Origin: Deltaproteobacteria bacterium | GTDB taxonomy: Bacteria; Bdellovibrionota; JACOXK01 | Direction of reading: 5' to 3' | Assembly (NCBI GenBank): GCA_016186995.1 | Contig: JACPKQ010000028.1 | Location: 1 to 37,637, forward strand | DNA length: 37,637 nt | Shown: positions 8,389 to 16,202 of the stretch, one piece after another | How the letters are laid out: each line of letters starts with the position of its first letter | Position numbering within the stretch: the stretch's first letter is position 1 | Notes under the pieces: generated by a model | Seen by the model: the letters and a program-made list of their open reading frames with translations, nothing else | Databases searched by the model: none | What the model was told of the DNA's origin: nothing | Position numbers and translations under genes: made by a program

Positions 8389-8461
8389 TGGACCCGACCG
8401 GCTACGACCCGGCGATCCCTACGTTGCGAACGTAGTGCTCTCCCAACTGAGCTACGGGCCC
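8389..8461 (-). tRNA. tRNA-Ala(CGC)-like sequence, copy 2, same abnormal T-loop
   Basis: Identical to the copy at 7097-7169 except for one base in the variable loop (GGATC versus GGGTC). It has the same CGC anticodon, the same G3:U70 and the same T-loop GTCGTAG lacking T54 and A58. No CCA is encoded. Because both copies share the T-loop changes, these predate the duplication or are maintained. Confidence 0.6.
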
Positions 8462-8680
8462 GAAATGTCATCCTGAGTGAAACGAAGGATCTAGCTTTCG
8501 TCAACTAACTTTCAAGATACCAAAACCGCTCAGCCCTCCGGGCTTACCGCCTTCGTAACTTGGATCTTCGCATTAGCTCGATCTCAGTAACCTCAGGTCT
8601 CCGGGGAGTCTCCTTTAGAAATTGCTCCTTAATTCGCAATTTCTTAAAGATCGACTAATCCCCTTCGTGCTACGGGCCCA
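8451..8680. repeat. Insert bounded by duplicated tRNA 5' end, copy 2
   Basis: The 11-mer gctacgggccc at 8451-8461 recurs at 8669-8679, here followed by atgttttctc exactly as at 7170-7179 beside copy 1. Between them lies a 'gtcatcctgagtgaaacgaa' dispersed repeat and about 170 bp of other sequence. An open frame on the minus strand here (8615-8821) covers repeat sequence and the metH start and is not a gene. No other gene is seen in 8312-8765. Confidence 0.55.
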
Positions 8681-8765
8681 TGTTTTCTCCTCAACGAAAT
8701 AACCATCCTCCAATTTATTTACGATACCTTTCACAACCCTTTCAAGCATGGTATGCGTAGAAACA

Positions 8766-11700
8766 ATGCCTAATTTAAAAACGCATCTTAAACAACGAAT
8801 TTTGGTTCTGGACGGGGCCATGGGTACAGCCCTTCAAAATCTTAACCTTACGGCACAAGATTTTGGTGGTGCCACTTTTGAAGGTTGTAACGAAAACCTT
8901 AATCTTACCCGCCCTCATATTATTGAAGAAATTCATAGTTCTTATTTGAAAGCAGGTTGTGACATTATTGAAACAAATACCTTTGGTGCCACCTCTCTTG
9001 TTTTAAGTGAATATGATCTGCAAGAAAAAACTTATGATATTAACTTTGAAGCTGCAAGAATAGCAAAAAAAGCAGCTCACAAATTTTCAACAAAAGAAAA
9101 ACCACGGTTTGTCGCAGGCTCATTAGGTCCAACGACAAAAGCCCTTTCTGTAACAGGAGGTGCTACATTTGAAGAATTGGTAGACACTTACTTTTTACAA
9201 GCACAAGCACTTTGTGATGGAGGCGTTGATTACCTTCTTTTAGAAACCTGCCAAGATTCAAGAAACATAAAAGCTGCACTTTGTGCTATTGAAAAAATAA
9301 CTAGATCCCGGGTCAAGCCCGGGATGACAGGTGGGGCGATTCCTATAGCTATTTCAGGAACAATTGAACCTATGGGCACACTTTTGGCTGGGCAATCGGT
9401 AGAGGCTTTTCTTTCTTCTTTTATGCACGTCGACCTTCTTTACATAGGGCTTAACTGTGCAACGGGCCCTGAGTTTATGAGAGATCACATCCGAACTCTT
9501 TCTGAACTCTCACCCTTTCCTGTAGCTTGCGTTCCTAATGCAGGCCTTCCCGACGAGGAAGGAAACTATTTAGAAACCCCTAGAATGATCAGTGATGTAC
9601 TTTCACAGTTCATAGAAAAAAAATGGATAAATCTTGTAGGGGGATGTTGTGGTACTACGCCTCAACATATCGAAGCCCTCTCAAACCTTGTGCAAGGAAA
9701 AAAACCAAGAAGCAACAAAGTAAAAAAACGTCATTTTATCTCTGGCATTGAATACCTTGAAATTACAGACGAAATGCGCCCCGTCATTGTAGGAGAAAGA
9801 ACAAATATTATTGGAAGTAGAAAATTTAAAGAACTGATTACAGAAAATAAATTTGATGAGGCCTCTGAAATCGCGAAAAGACAAATTAAAAAAGGGGCTC
9901 ATATTATTGATATTTGCCTTGCTAATCCAGATCGAGACGAGTTTTTAGATATGAAAAACTTTCTCGAACATGTTGTGAAAAAAATAAAAGCTCCTCTTAT
10001 GATTGATTCTACTGACCATAAAGTGATGGAAATGGCTCTTACCTATTCTCAAGGAAAAGCTATTTTAAACTCGATCAATCTTGAAGATGGAGAAGAAAGA
10101 TTTGAACGAGTCACCCCTTTAGTTAAAAAATTTGGTGCAGCTGTTGTTGTAGGAACCATTGATGACAACCCTACTCAGGGCATGGGAATCACACGCTGGA
10201 GAAAGCTTGAAATAGCAAAACGCTCTTTTGAACTGCTTACCAAAAAATACGGAATATCACCCTATGATATTTACTGGGATGCTCTTGTTTTTCCTTGTGG
10301 CACTGGGGATGAACAGTTCAAAGGCTCTGCTCTTGAAACTATTGAAGGTTTGCGTCTTATTAAAAAAGAATTTCCAGAAACAAAAACAATTTTGGGTATT
10401 TCAAATGTTAGCTTTGGCTTACCAGGGCAAGGACGTGAGGCACTGAACGCTGTATTCCTTTACCACTGTGTTCAGGCAGGATTGGATCTTGCCATTGTTA
10501 ACTCTGAAAAACTAGAAAGGTATGCCTCTTTACCCAAAGAAGAAATAAAACTGTGTGAGGCCCTTCTTCTAAATCAAGGAAAAGATCCACTGAATGATTT
10601 TATTAAACACTATCAATCTAAAAAAGTAAGAACGCGTGAAATAAGCCATTCTCTTCCGCTTGAAAAAAGACTTGCCTGTTACATTCTTGAAGGAAGTAAA
10701 GATGGGCTTCAAGCTGATCTTGATCTTGCTCTTCAAACCATGAAACCCTTAGAAATTATCAATGGCCCCCTCATGCAAGGAATGGAAGAAGTTGGAAAAC
10801 TTTTTAATAAAAACCAAATGATTGTAGCAGAAGTTTTACAATCAGCAGAGGCTATGAAAGCTGCCGTTGCCCACCTAGAACCCCATATGGAAAAAAGCCA
10901 AAGCATTTCTCAAGGAAAGATTATTCTTGCAACAGTGAAAGGCGATGTTCACGACATTGGTAAAAACTTAGTAGATATTATTTTAAGTAATAATGGTTTT
11001 GAAGTTATTAATCTAGGTATTAAAGTTCCACCAGAAAAAATTATTCAGGCTATCAGGGAACATGAGCCTCACATGGTAGGACTTTCAGGTCTACTTGTTA
11101 AATCAGCACACCAAATGGTTGTTACAGCTGAAGATCTTTCAAAAGCGGATATTGAAATTCCTCTACTTGTAGGGGGTGCTGCACTTTCTAGAAAATTTGT
11201 AGATCAGAAAATTTCAAAATCTTATTGTGGTACAGCCATCTATGCAGCAGATGCTATGCATGGACTTGACATTGCGAAAACTGTTATGAATAAAGCAGCA
11301 TTTAAAAAGCTTAAAGATGAACTTCATAAAATAAGAAAAGAAGGAGAAACCCTTGTAACCCCTAAAAAAGAAGCTTCACAAAAAAAAGCAACTCCAGAAC
11401 CTTTTAGAAACGTAGCTATTGCCAAAAACATCCCTGAAGCTCCTGATTTTAAGAAACATGTTCTTCACAATACTCCGGTTGATCATATTTTTAAATTTAT
11501 AAACCCCATGATGCTTTACACAAGGCATTTAGGCATTCAAGGTAACATCGCACGTCTTTTAGATGAAGATTTTGATTCAAAAGAAAAACAAGGAAAAATG
11601 AAAGCTCAAAACCCAAAAGCTTTTGAAATATGGACTGAAGTTCAAGAAATCAAATCTCAATATAAAGATGTTTTAAAACCTTCGGCTGTTTATCAGTTTT

Positions 11701-12257
11701 TTAAAGTATATGGCGAAAAAAATAAAACTTTCGTTTTTAAAAATCCAACTGACAAAGAACCCTTTTTACACTTTGAATTCCAAAGACAAGAAGATAAAGA
11801 GTTTCTTTGTCTTTCTGATTACATACATCCTCAGTGCAAACTGCATGAAGATAATCTTGCACTTTTTGTAACAACAGCAGGTAAAAACATAAGAGAAGAA
11901 GCAGAAAAATTAAAAAACAAAGGTCACTATTTAAAATCTCATATTCTGCAAGCACTTGCTTTAGAGTTAGCAGAAGCTTATGCAGAAATGCTTCATTCTC
12001 AAATAAGAAAGATGTGGGGATTTCCAGACCCTAGTGAAATAACGATGAAAGATAAATTTCAAGTAAAGTACCGAGGAAGACGATATTCTTTTGGTTACCC
12101 AGCTTGCCCAAGCCTTGAAGATCAAAAACTCCTTTTTGAACTTTTAAAACCAGAAGATATTGGAGTAGAACTGACTGAAGGCTTTATGATGGATCCTGAA
12201 GCAAGTGTTTCTGCACTTGTCCTTCACCATCCACAAGCAAAATATTTTGCAGTTTAA
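8766..12257 (+). CDS. metH: Cobalamin-dependent methionine synthase MetH
   Basis: Transfers a methyl group from methyltetrahydrofolate to homocysteine via cobalamin, in the cytoplasm. 1163 residues from the ATG at 8766, close to the usual 1200 or so; an in-frame ATG at 8748 is an alternative. The order of domains is complete. Homocysteine-binding: zinc cysteines in GLNCATGP and GGCCGTTP, about residues 1-310. Methyl-folate binding: from about 340, VIVGERTNIIGSRKF. Cobalamin-binding: cap, then GDVHDIGKN with the B12-ligating His, about 630-870. AdoMet reactivation: from about 890 to the end, with GYPACPS. A short repeat at 9302-9329 is inserted in frame near residue 180 and adds about nine residues. 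No cobalamin riboswitch is seen upstream. Confidence 0.97.
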   Translation: MPNLKTHLKQRILVLDGAMGTALQNLNLTAQDFGGATFEGCNENLNLTRPHIIEEIHSSYLKAGCDIIETNTFGATSLVLSEYDLQEKTYDINFEAARIAKKAAHKFSTKEKPRFVAGSLGPTTKALSVTGGATFEELVDTYFLQAQALCDGGVDYLLLETCQDSRNIKAALCAIEKITRSRVKPGMTGGAIPIAISGTIEPMGTLLAGQSVEAFLSSFMHVDLLYIGLNCATGPEFMRDHIRTLSELSPFPVACVPNAGLPDEEGNYLETPRMISDVLSQFIEKKWINLVGGCCGTTPQHIEALSNLVQGKKPRSNKVKKRHFISGIEYLEITDEMRPVIVGERTNIIGSRKFKELITENKFDEASEIAKRQIKKGAHIIDICLANPDRDEFLDMKNFLEHVVKKIKAPLMIDSTDHKVMEMALTYSQGKAILNSINLEDGEERFERVTPLVKKFGAAVVVGTIDDNPTQGMGITRWRKLEIAKRSFELLTKKYGISPYDIYWDALVFPCGTGDEQFKGSALETIEGLRLIKKEFPETKTILGISNVSFGLPGQGREALNAVFLYHCVQAGLDLAIVNSEKLERYASLPKEEIKLCEALLLNQGKDPLNDFIKHYQSKKVRTREISHSLPLEKRLACYILEGSKDGLQADLDLALQTMKPLEIINGPLMQGMEEVGKLFNKNQMIVAEVLQSAEAMKAAVAHLEPHMEKSQSISQGKIILATVKGDVHDIGKNLVDIILSNNGFEVINLGIKVPPEKIIQAIREHEPHMVGLSGLLVKSAHQMVVTAEDLSKADIEIPLLVGGAALSRKFVDQKISKSYCGTAIYAADAMHGLDIAKTVMNKAAFKKLKDELHKIRKEGETLVTPKKEASQKKATPEPFRNVAIAKNIPEAPDFKKHVLHNTPVDHIFKFINPMMLYTRHLGIQGNIARLLDEDFDSKEKQGKMKAQNPKAFEIWTEVQEIKSQYKDVLKPSAVYQFFKVYGEKNKTFVFKNPTDKEPFLHFEFQRQEDKEFLCLSDYIHPQCKLHEDNLALFVTTAGKNIREEAEKLKNKGHYLKSHILQALALELAEAYAEMLHSQIRKMWGFPDPSEITMKDKFQVKYRGRRYSFGYPACPSLEDQKLLFELLKPEDIGVELTEGFMMDPEASVSALVLHHPQAKYFAV
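9302..9329. repeat. Dispersed palindrome inserted in frame inside metH
   Basis: agatcccgggtcaagcccgg and the following gatgaca form an inverted repeat (atcccggg 9305-9312, cccgggat 9318-9325). It is nearly identical to the intergenic copy at 20783-20811. It is translated as RSRVKPGMT within MetH, between the helix AALCAIEKI and the strand IPIAISGTI. Confidence 0.88.
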
Positions 12258-12283
12258 AAAAGGCTCTGATACAAAAAGTAACG

Positions 12284-13252
12284 ATGCAAAAGTTTAAAAG
12301 TAGGTTTCATATAACAGGAACGGGTTTTACACATCCGCCAAGGCTTCTTACAAACGAGGATATGACTCAGTTTTTTGAAACCTCTGATGAATGGATTACA
12401 CGTCGAACAGGAATCAAACAAAGATATCACCTCGATAAATATGAAGAATTTGCAAACTCACAATATGCAACTGAAGCCGCTCAAAAAGCATTAAACATGG
12501 CAAAAATAAAACCAGAAGAGTTGGATGTGATTGTCTTAGGAACACTGACCCCAGATTGTGTTCTCCCTTCAACAGCTGTTCTTGTTCAAAATAATTTAAA
12601 AGCTAAAAATGCTTTTGCTTTTGATGTTTCTGCTGCCTGCTCGGGGTTTGTTTTATCTTTAGAGCTTGCAGCTAACTACATAGCCCAAAAGAGAGTAAAA
12701 AAAGCCCTCATCATTGGCAGTGAAATGCTCACACGTTATTGCACTTACAAACAAAGAAACACAGATGTTATTTTTGCTGATGGCTCAGGCGCTGCAGTTA
12801 TCGAAGCTACAACAGGGGAGGCAGGGCTTTTAGCGTGTACAAGTGGAAGTGATTATGAGTTCTGGCAATCTATTTATATTCCTGGACATAGTGGCCCACG
12901 CCCTCAAACGGTAAACCTTGATGGAAAGACCGTTTTTAAACAAGCTGTTAAACACATGGGTGAAGGAACTTTAAAAGTTCTTGTGGAAACAGATACCCCT
13001 ATCGGAAAGGTAGATCACTTTATTTACCACCAAGCTAATGTTCGTATTATTGAAGCCATTGTTGAAAAATTAAATCTTCCAAAAGAAAAAGTGTATAGCA
13101 ACATTCACAAATATGGAAACACTTCAGCCGCTTCTGTGCCTATTCTTCTTGATGAACTCAATCGAGAGGGAAAAATCAAAAAAGGAAATCTTATTGTTTT
13201 GAGTGCACTAGGCAGCGGCCTTTTCCACGAAACACTTCTTATTAAGTGGTAA
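12284..13252 (+). CDS. fabH: Beta-ketoacyl-ACP synthase III (FabH)
   Basis: Condenses acetyl-CoA (or another acyl-CoA) with malonyl-ACP to start fatty acid synthesis. 322 residues, normal length. The catalytic triad is visible: Cys in VSAACSGF, His in YHQANVRI and Asn in KYGNTSAAS. DEWITRRTGI near residue 35 and the C-terminal SALGSGLFHE are also typical. It follows metH by 26 bp on the same strand and may be co-transcribed. No other fab genes are adjacent, so use in a secondary pathway cannot be excluded. The ribosome binding site is weak. Confidence 0.94.
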   Translation: MQKFKSRFHITGTGFTHPPRLLTNEDMTQFFETSDEWITRRTGIKQRYHLDKYEEFANSQYATEAAQKALNMAKIKPEELDVIVLGTLTPDCVLPSTAVLVQNNLKAKNAFAFDVSAACSGFVLSLELAANYIAQKRVKKALIIGSEMLTRYCTYKQRNTDVIFADGSGAAVIEATTGEAGLLACTSGSDYEFWQSIYIPGHSGPRPQTVNLDGKTVFKQAVKHMGEGTLKVLVETDTPIGKVDHFIYHQANVRIIEAIVEKLNLPKEKVYSNIHKYGNTSAASVPILLDELNREGKIKKGNLIVLSALGSGLFHETLLIKW

Positions 13253-13264
13253 CTCTTTCTAAAG

Positions 13265-13292
13265 TCATTCCTGCGGAAGCAGGAATCTAGAG
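13265..13292. terminator. Dispersed palindrome between convergent fabH and lpxD, possible terminator
   Basis: A hairpin with stem attcctgc (13267-13274) and gcaggaat (13279-13286) and loop ggaa, in a gtcattcc...ggaatctag repeat. A short T-run (gttttt) follows at 13291-13297 on the plus strand. It is of the same repeat class as 32543-32615, so any terminator role is secondary. Confidence 0.55.
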
Positions 13293-13304
13293 TTTTTCAT
13301 TAAA

Positions 13305-14321
13305 TTACTTTTTTAATTCTTCTAATTCGTTTCGAAGTTCACGAAGTTCTTTGGCCATTTTGGGAAGTTTTTTCCACAATGCTACAATTTTCATGTAGTC
13401 ATTAAAATCCATAGCAGGTGTTCCAAAAACAGTTTTTTGGTCTTCTATATTTTTAGTAACTCCACTTTGGCCTGCAATCTTAGCCCCAGAGCCTATACGA
13501 AGACCATCTGCAATACCTACTTGCCCGGCTAAAACAGAACCGTCCCCCACTTGCACTCTTCCAGCCATGCCCACCTGACCACAAAGAATACAAAATTTAC
13601 CAATGTGGGAGTTATGCCCTACTTGGACAAGATTATCGATTTTAGTTCCTTCACCTATACTTGTTTCATTCAAAGCACCTCTATCAAGAGCAGAATTAGC
13701 ACCAATTTCAACATCATTATCAATAATTAAGCTGCCTACTGGAGGAAATTTAAAATGTTTTTCACCATCCCACACATATCCAAAACCATCGCTTCCTAAA
13801 ACAGTACCTGCATGAATAATGACCCTTTTACCTATGTTTGTTTCAGCATAAACACTTACATGAGGATAGAGAATAGAATGATCACCAATAACGGCTTTCT
13901 CACCCACATAAACACCTGGATATAAAATAACATTCTCTCCTATTTGTGCTCCTCTTCGAACAGTCACAAAAGGATAAATCACTGCTGTCTTTGAAACGTG
14001 CGCCCCTTCTTCCACCCATGCTCTTGCATCAACACCTGGCTTTATGTCTTGAGGGCGAGTTTCTTTTTCTAGCAACCTTGCAAAAGAAAGTTTTGGATTT
14101 TCTGTAATAAGAAGTGTTTTATCCGTTTCAATATCTTGGGAAACAAGAACAACTTGAGATCGAGAGGACTCTAATGCCGGCAAATATTTTTTATCGGCTA
14201 AAAAGGTAAGATCATGCGGTTGTGCTCTATCTAAAGAAGCAAAACCAGAAATGAGAAGGTTTTCATCACCTTTAACATGGGCCCCCAAAAACTCTGCTAT
14301 TTCTCTTACTGATATGTTCAT
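13305..14321 (-). CDS. lpxD: UDP-3-O-(3-hydroxyacyl)glucosamine N-acyltransferase LpxD
   Basis: Third step of lipid A synthesis, adding the N-linked hydroxyacyl chain from ACP. 338 residues, normal length. The N-terminal uridine-binding domain (about 1-100, SGFASLDRAQPHDLTFLAD) is followed by a left-handed beta-helix of hexapeptide repeats (about 100-300). The catalytic His lies in NLVQVGHNSHIG. The C-terminal helix (KELRELRNELEELKK) is coiled-coil-like. AAGGA lies 8 bases upstream of the ATG. It stands alone without lpxA or fabZ, and its upstream side carries repeat clusters. Confidence 0.96.
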   Translation of the reverse strand: MNISVREIAEFLGAHVKGDENLLISGFASLDRAQPHDLTFLADKKYLPALESSRSQVVLVSQDIETDKTLLITENPKLSFARLLEKETRPQDIKPGVDARAWVEEGAHVSKTAVIYPFVTVRRGAQIGENVILYPGVYVGEKAVIGDHSILYPHVSVYAETNIGKRVIIHAGTVLGSDGFGYVWDGEKHFKFPPVGSLIIDNDVEIGANSALDRGALNETSIGEGTKIDNLVQVGHNSHIGKFCILCGQVGMAGRVQVGDGSVLAGQVGIADGLRIGSGAKIAGQSGVTKNIEDQKTVFGTPAMDFNDYMKIVALWKKLPKMAKELRELRNELEELKK

Positions 14322-14421
14322 CTCCCTTTTCCTTACTACGCCAGCACAACCATTTCAAGAGCTTAAGTTTTATGTTGGTGTTCAAAAACCCTCAACAACT
14401 TTAGGTTCTTGAAATGATTAC

Positions 14422-14647
14422 AAAAGATAGGGGGAGTACTTCCATCGGGTACGGCGTCACTTTTTTTATTAGGAAAGAATAGCTTAACTCCGGGAATTAT
14501 CTTTTTTATGAATCATTTTTGTGAAACTAAAAAATGATTCATAAAAGCCTGGACCTCGCCTCTACAGACAATCTGCCACATATTCTATGTGGACCAAGCC
14601 AGATTGCCTTCCGACACGACCCTCTGTAAGCACTCCCCCTATCTTTT
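14422..14647. repeat. Palindromic repeat family A, copy 1, with nested family B
   Basis: Perfect 16-bp inverted ends aaaagatagggggagt and its complement (14632-14647). The interior has further hairpins (aatctgccacata / tatgtgg...cagatt). Family B is inserted in the left part at about 14473-14550. No gene is present in 14322-14974, which consists mainly of repeats A, B, D and a shared tail. Confidence 0.85.
14473..14550. repeat. Nested palindromic repeat family B, copy 1
   Basis: A 17-bp perfect inverted repeat, ttttatgaatcattttt (14504-14520) and its complement (14530-14546), preceded by a shared 'agcttaactcc' region. The same block occurs in an unrelated host element at 22869-22949. Copy A2 at 20416-20567 lacks it, so the insertion point inside A can be read. 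Confidence 0.85.
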
Positions 14648-14713
14648 GCCATATAACTTTATTCTCGAGTTTAGATTCTTTCATAAACACGACATAATTC
14701 GTAACTATGTTAG

Positions 14714-14872
14714 AAAATGGTTACTATCTGGAGCGGAAGTAAAGCACAGCCCAAAGTTTGTAAATATTCAGAATTCTCTCATCCCGGACAGTGCTTTAGC
14801 ACTTACGGGATAATGAAGAATTCATGTGGGACAACTACAGCGAGCCATGAAGCGAAAGATAGTAACCATTTT
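14714..14872. repeat. Palindromic repeat family D, copy 1
   Basis: Perfect 16-bp inverted ends aaaatggttactatct and agatagtaaccatttt. The interior carries an atcccg/cgggat hairpin and is about 85-90% like the copy at 20594-20751 by eye. Each D copy follows an A copy. Confidence 0.88.
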
Positions 14873-14946
14873 AAGAACTTAAGTATCGAACTAAAAAATA
14901 TGCCCCCAATTCAGAACCAAGGTTATTATTATGCCATTTTAAGAAC
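14873..14946. repeat. Shared repeat tail and word F, copy 1
   Basis: 'aagaacttaagtatcga' (14874-14890) recurs at 23156-23172. A 36-bp word, tcagaaccaaggttattatt and on to 14946, recurs in opposite orientation at 27583-27618. This suggests that repeats of different families were copied with common flanks. Confidence 0.75.
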
Positions 14947-14974
14947 CTCAGTTTTGTGATAAGTAGAACCTCTC

Positions 14975-15595
14975 ATGAAAAACCCACAAATCATTTATGA
15001 AGATAAATATCTTGTGGTGATTTCAAAACCTGAAGGGCTTTATTCAACAAGCACTGGAAACCCTAAAAATCCCTTTATTGGAGGGCTTTTTCCAGGCTTT
15101 TTCCTGACACACCGACTCGATGCCGATACTTCAGGGCTTCTTATTTTAGCAAAATCAAAACAAGTAGCAGAAAAAATAACTCAACAATTTAAAAATAGAG
15201 AGGTTCACAAAACCTATATGGGTGTTTCAAAAAAAAAAATAGAAAACCCTTTTCAAGATACTTGGAAAGATAAACTTCAAAAAACAAAAAAAGGAAGAAT
15301 GAAAGTGGTTGAAGGAGATGGACTCACGGCCATTACAGAAGTAGAGGGGTTACCCATTAAGTTAGGAACACTTCTTATTTTTAAACCTCTTACAGGAAGA
15401 ACACACCAATTAAGAATACAATCAAAGCATCATGGGTTTCCACTTTTAGGTGACAAACTTTATGGAAAAGAACCTTATAAAAGACTCATGCTTCATGCCT
15501 TTAAAATTTCTTTTAAACATCCCTATCAATCACGCGTGTTAACGCTTAAAGACAAACTTCCAGAAGAATTTAATAGATTTTTAAATTGTGGATGA
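14975..15595 (+). CDS. RluA-family pseudouridine synthase
   Basis: Isomerises uridine to pseudouridine in rRNA or tRNA. 206 residues, short because there is no N-terminal S4 domain. HRLDADTSGLLILAKS contains the catalytic Asp. GRTHQLRIQSKHHGFPLLGD is the conserved C-terminal motif, followed by LMLHAFKI. The target site cannot be named from the sequence (RluA, RluC, RluD and TruC all belong here). The 3' end overlaps the convergent EpsI-like gene by 26 bp. The upstream side is a repeat cluster. Its ribosome binding site is not obvious. Confidence 0.9.
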   Translation: MKNPQIIYEDKYLVVISKPEGLYSTSTGNPKNPFIGGLFPGFFLTHRLDADTSGLLILAKSKQVAEKITQQFKNREVHKTYMGVSKKKIENPFQDTWKDKLQKTKKGRMKVVEGDGLTAITEVEGLPIKLGTLLIFKPLTGRTHQLRIQSKHHGFPLLGDKLYGKEPYKRLMLHAFKISFKHPYQSRVLTLKDKLPEEFNRFLNCG

Positions 15596-16202
15596 AATTA
15601 AGTAAAGCTTCATGTGCTTTACTTTCAGAATCCTTCATCACAACAGAAACTCGAAACATCGTCACCCCATCTTTCATTCTGCGCTGACTGTTTTTCCAAA
15701 GATAAAAATAAGCACTTAAATGAGTAGTTTTCCCCATCAAAGCTTTCGTGTAGCGAAGGCGAAAAGTATCTTCACCAAGTTTTAATTCTTGAATAGACCT
15801 CTCATACACATCCCATCCGTCTGCAATATAACAAACCTCAGCTGTGTGAAACTGCGATTCATGAGTGCCATAAACAGAAATAAACCACAGCTCATCGTTT
15901 GTTTTTTTATTTTTATAAAGGCGATAGTGTAAAAGATGTGGGAAGTCATGTCTTATATCTTCACCTACCCAATCACCTAATATTAAAGGTATTTTCTCTA
16001 CAATTTTTTTATCTAAAAAATCAGATGAAAAGCTTATTTTCGACTCATGGCTTGTGAAATAATAATAACTGATATCTGTCACAAAATTATATTTTTTAGT
16101 TTCTTCTGTTTTATCCTCATATCGAAGTTTTTTTAAAACAACAAAACTGCTTATAACCCCAATAAGAAAAACAAGAAAAAGAATAGTTTTATTCTGAAAC
16201 AT
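15570..16202 (-). CDS. Exosortase-associated EpsI-like protein
   Basis: 210 residues with an N-terminal membrane anchor (about 4-24, TILFLVFLIGVISSFVVL) and a periplasmic domain of the EpsI type. The pattern PLILGDWVGED, then ESQFHTAEVCYIADGWDV and FYLWKN is as in proteins and domains that accompany exosortases. EpsI proteins act with the exosortase in export or anchoring of PEP-CTERM substrates or exopolysaccharide. The start overlaps the exosortase stop by 14 bp, so both are in one transcript. It is the last of three overlapping genes. Confidence 0.85.
   Translation of the reverse strand: MFQNKTILFLVFLIGVISSFVVLKKLRYEDKTEETKKYNFVTDISYYYFTSHESKISFSSDFLDKKIVEKIPLILGDWVGEDIRHDFPHLLHYRLYKNKKTNDELWFISVYGTHESQFHTAEVCYIADGWDVYERSIQELKLGEDTFRLRYTKALMGKTTHLSAYFYLWKNSQRRMKDGVTMFRVSVVMKDSESKAHEALLNFIHNLKIY

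Noticed and set aside
8500-8765. Cobalamin riboswitch upstream of metH
   Set aside because: I looked for a B12-box-like sequence and saw none. The region is taken up by the tRNA-derived insert.
8615-8821. 68-codon minus-strand frame over the metH start
   Set aside because: It spans repeat DNA and the beginning of metH in antisense. The metH reading is far better supported.
14589-14959. Two open frames of 74 and 80 codons
   Set aside because: They lie wholly in palindromic repeats A and D and their tails, and related frames appear in other copies only because the DNA is repeated.
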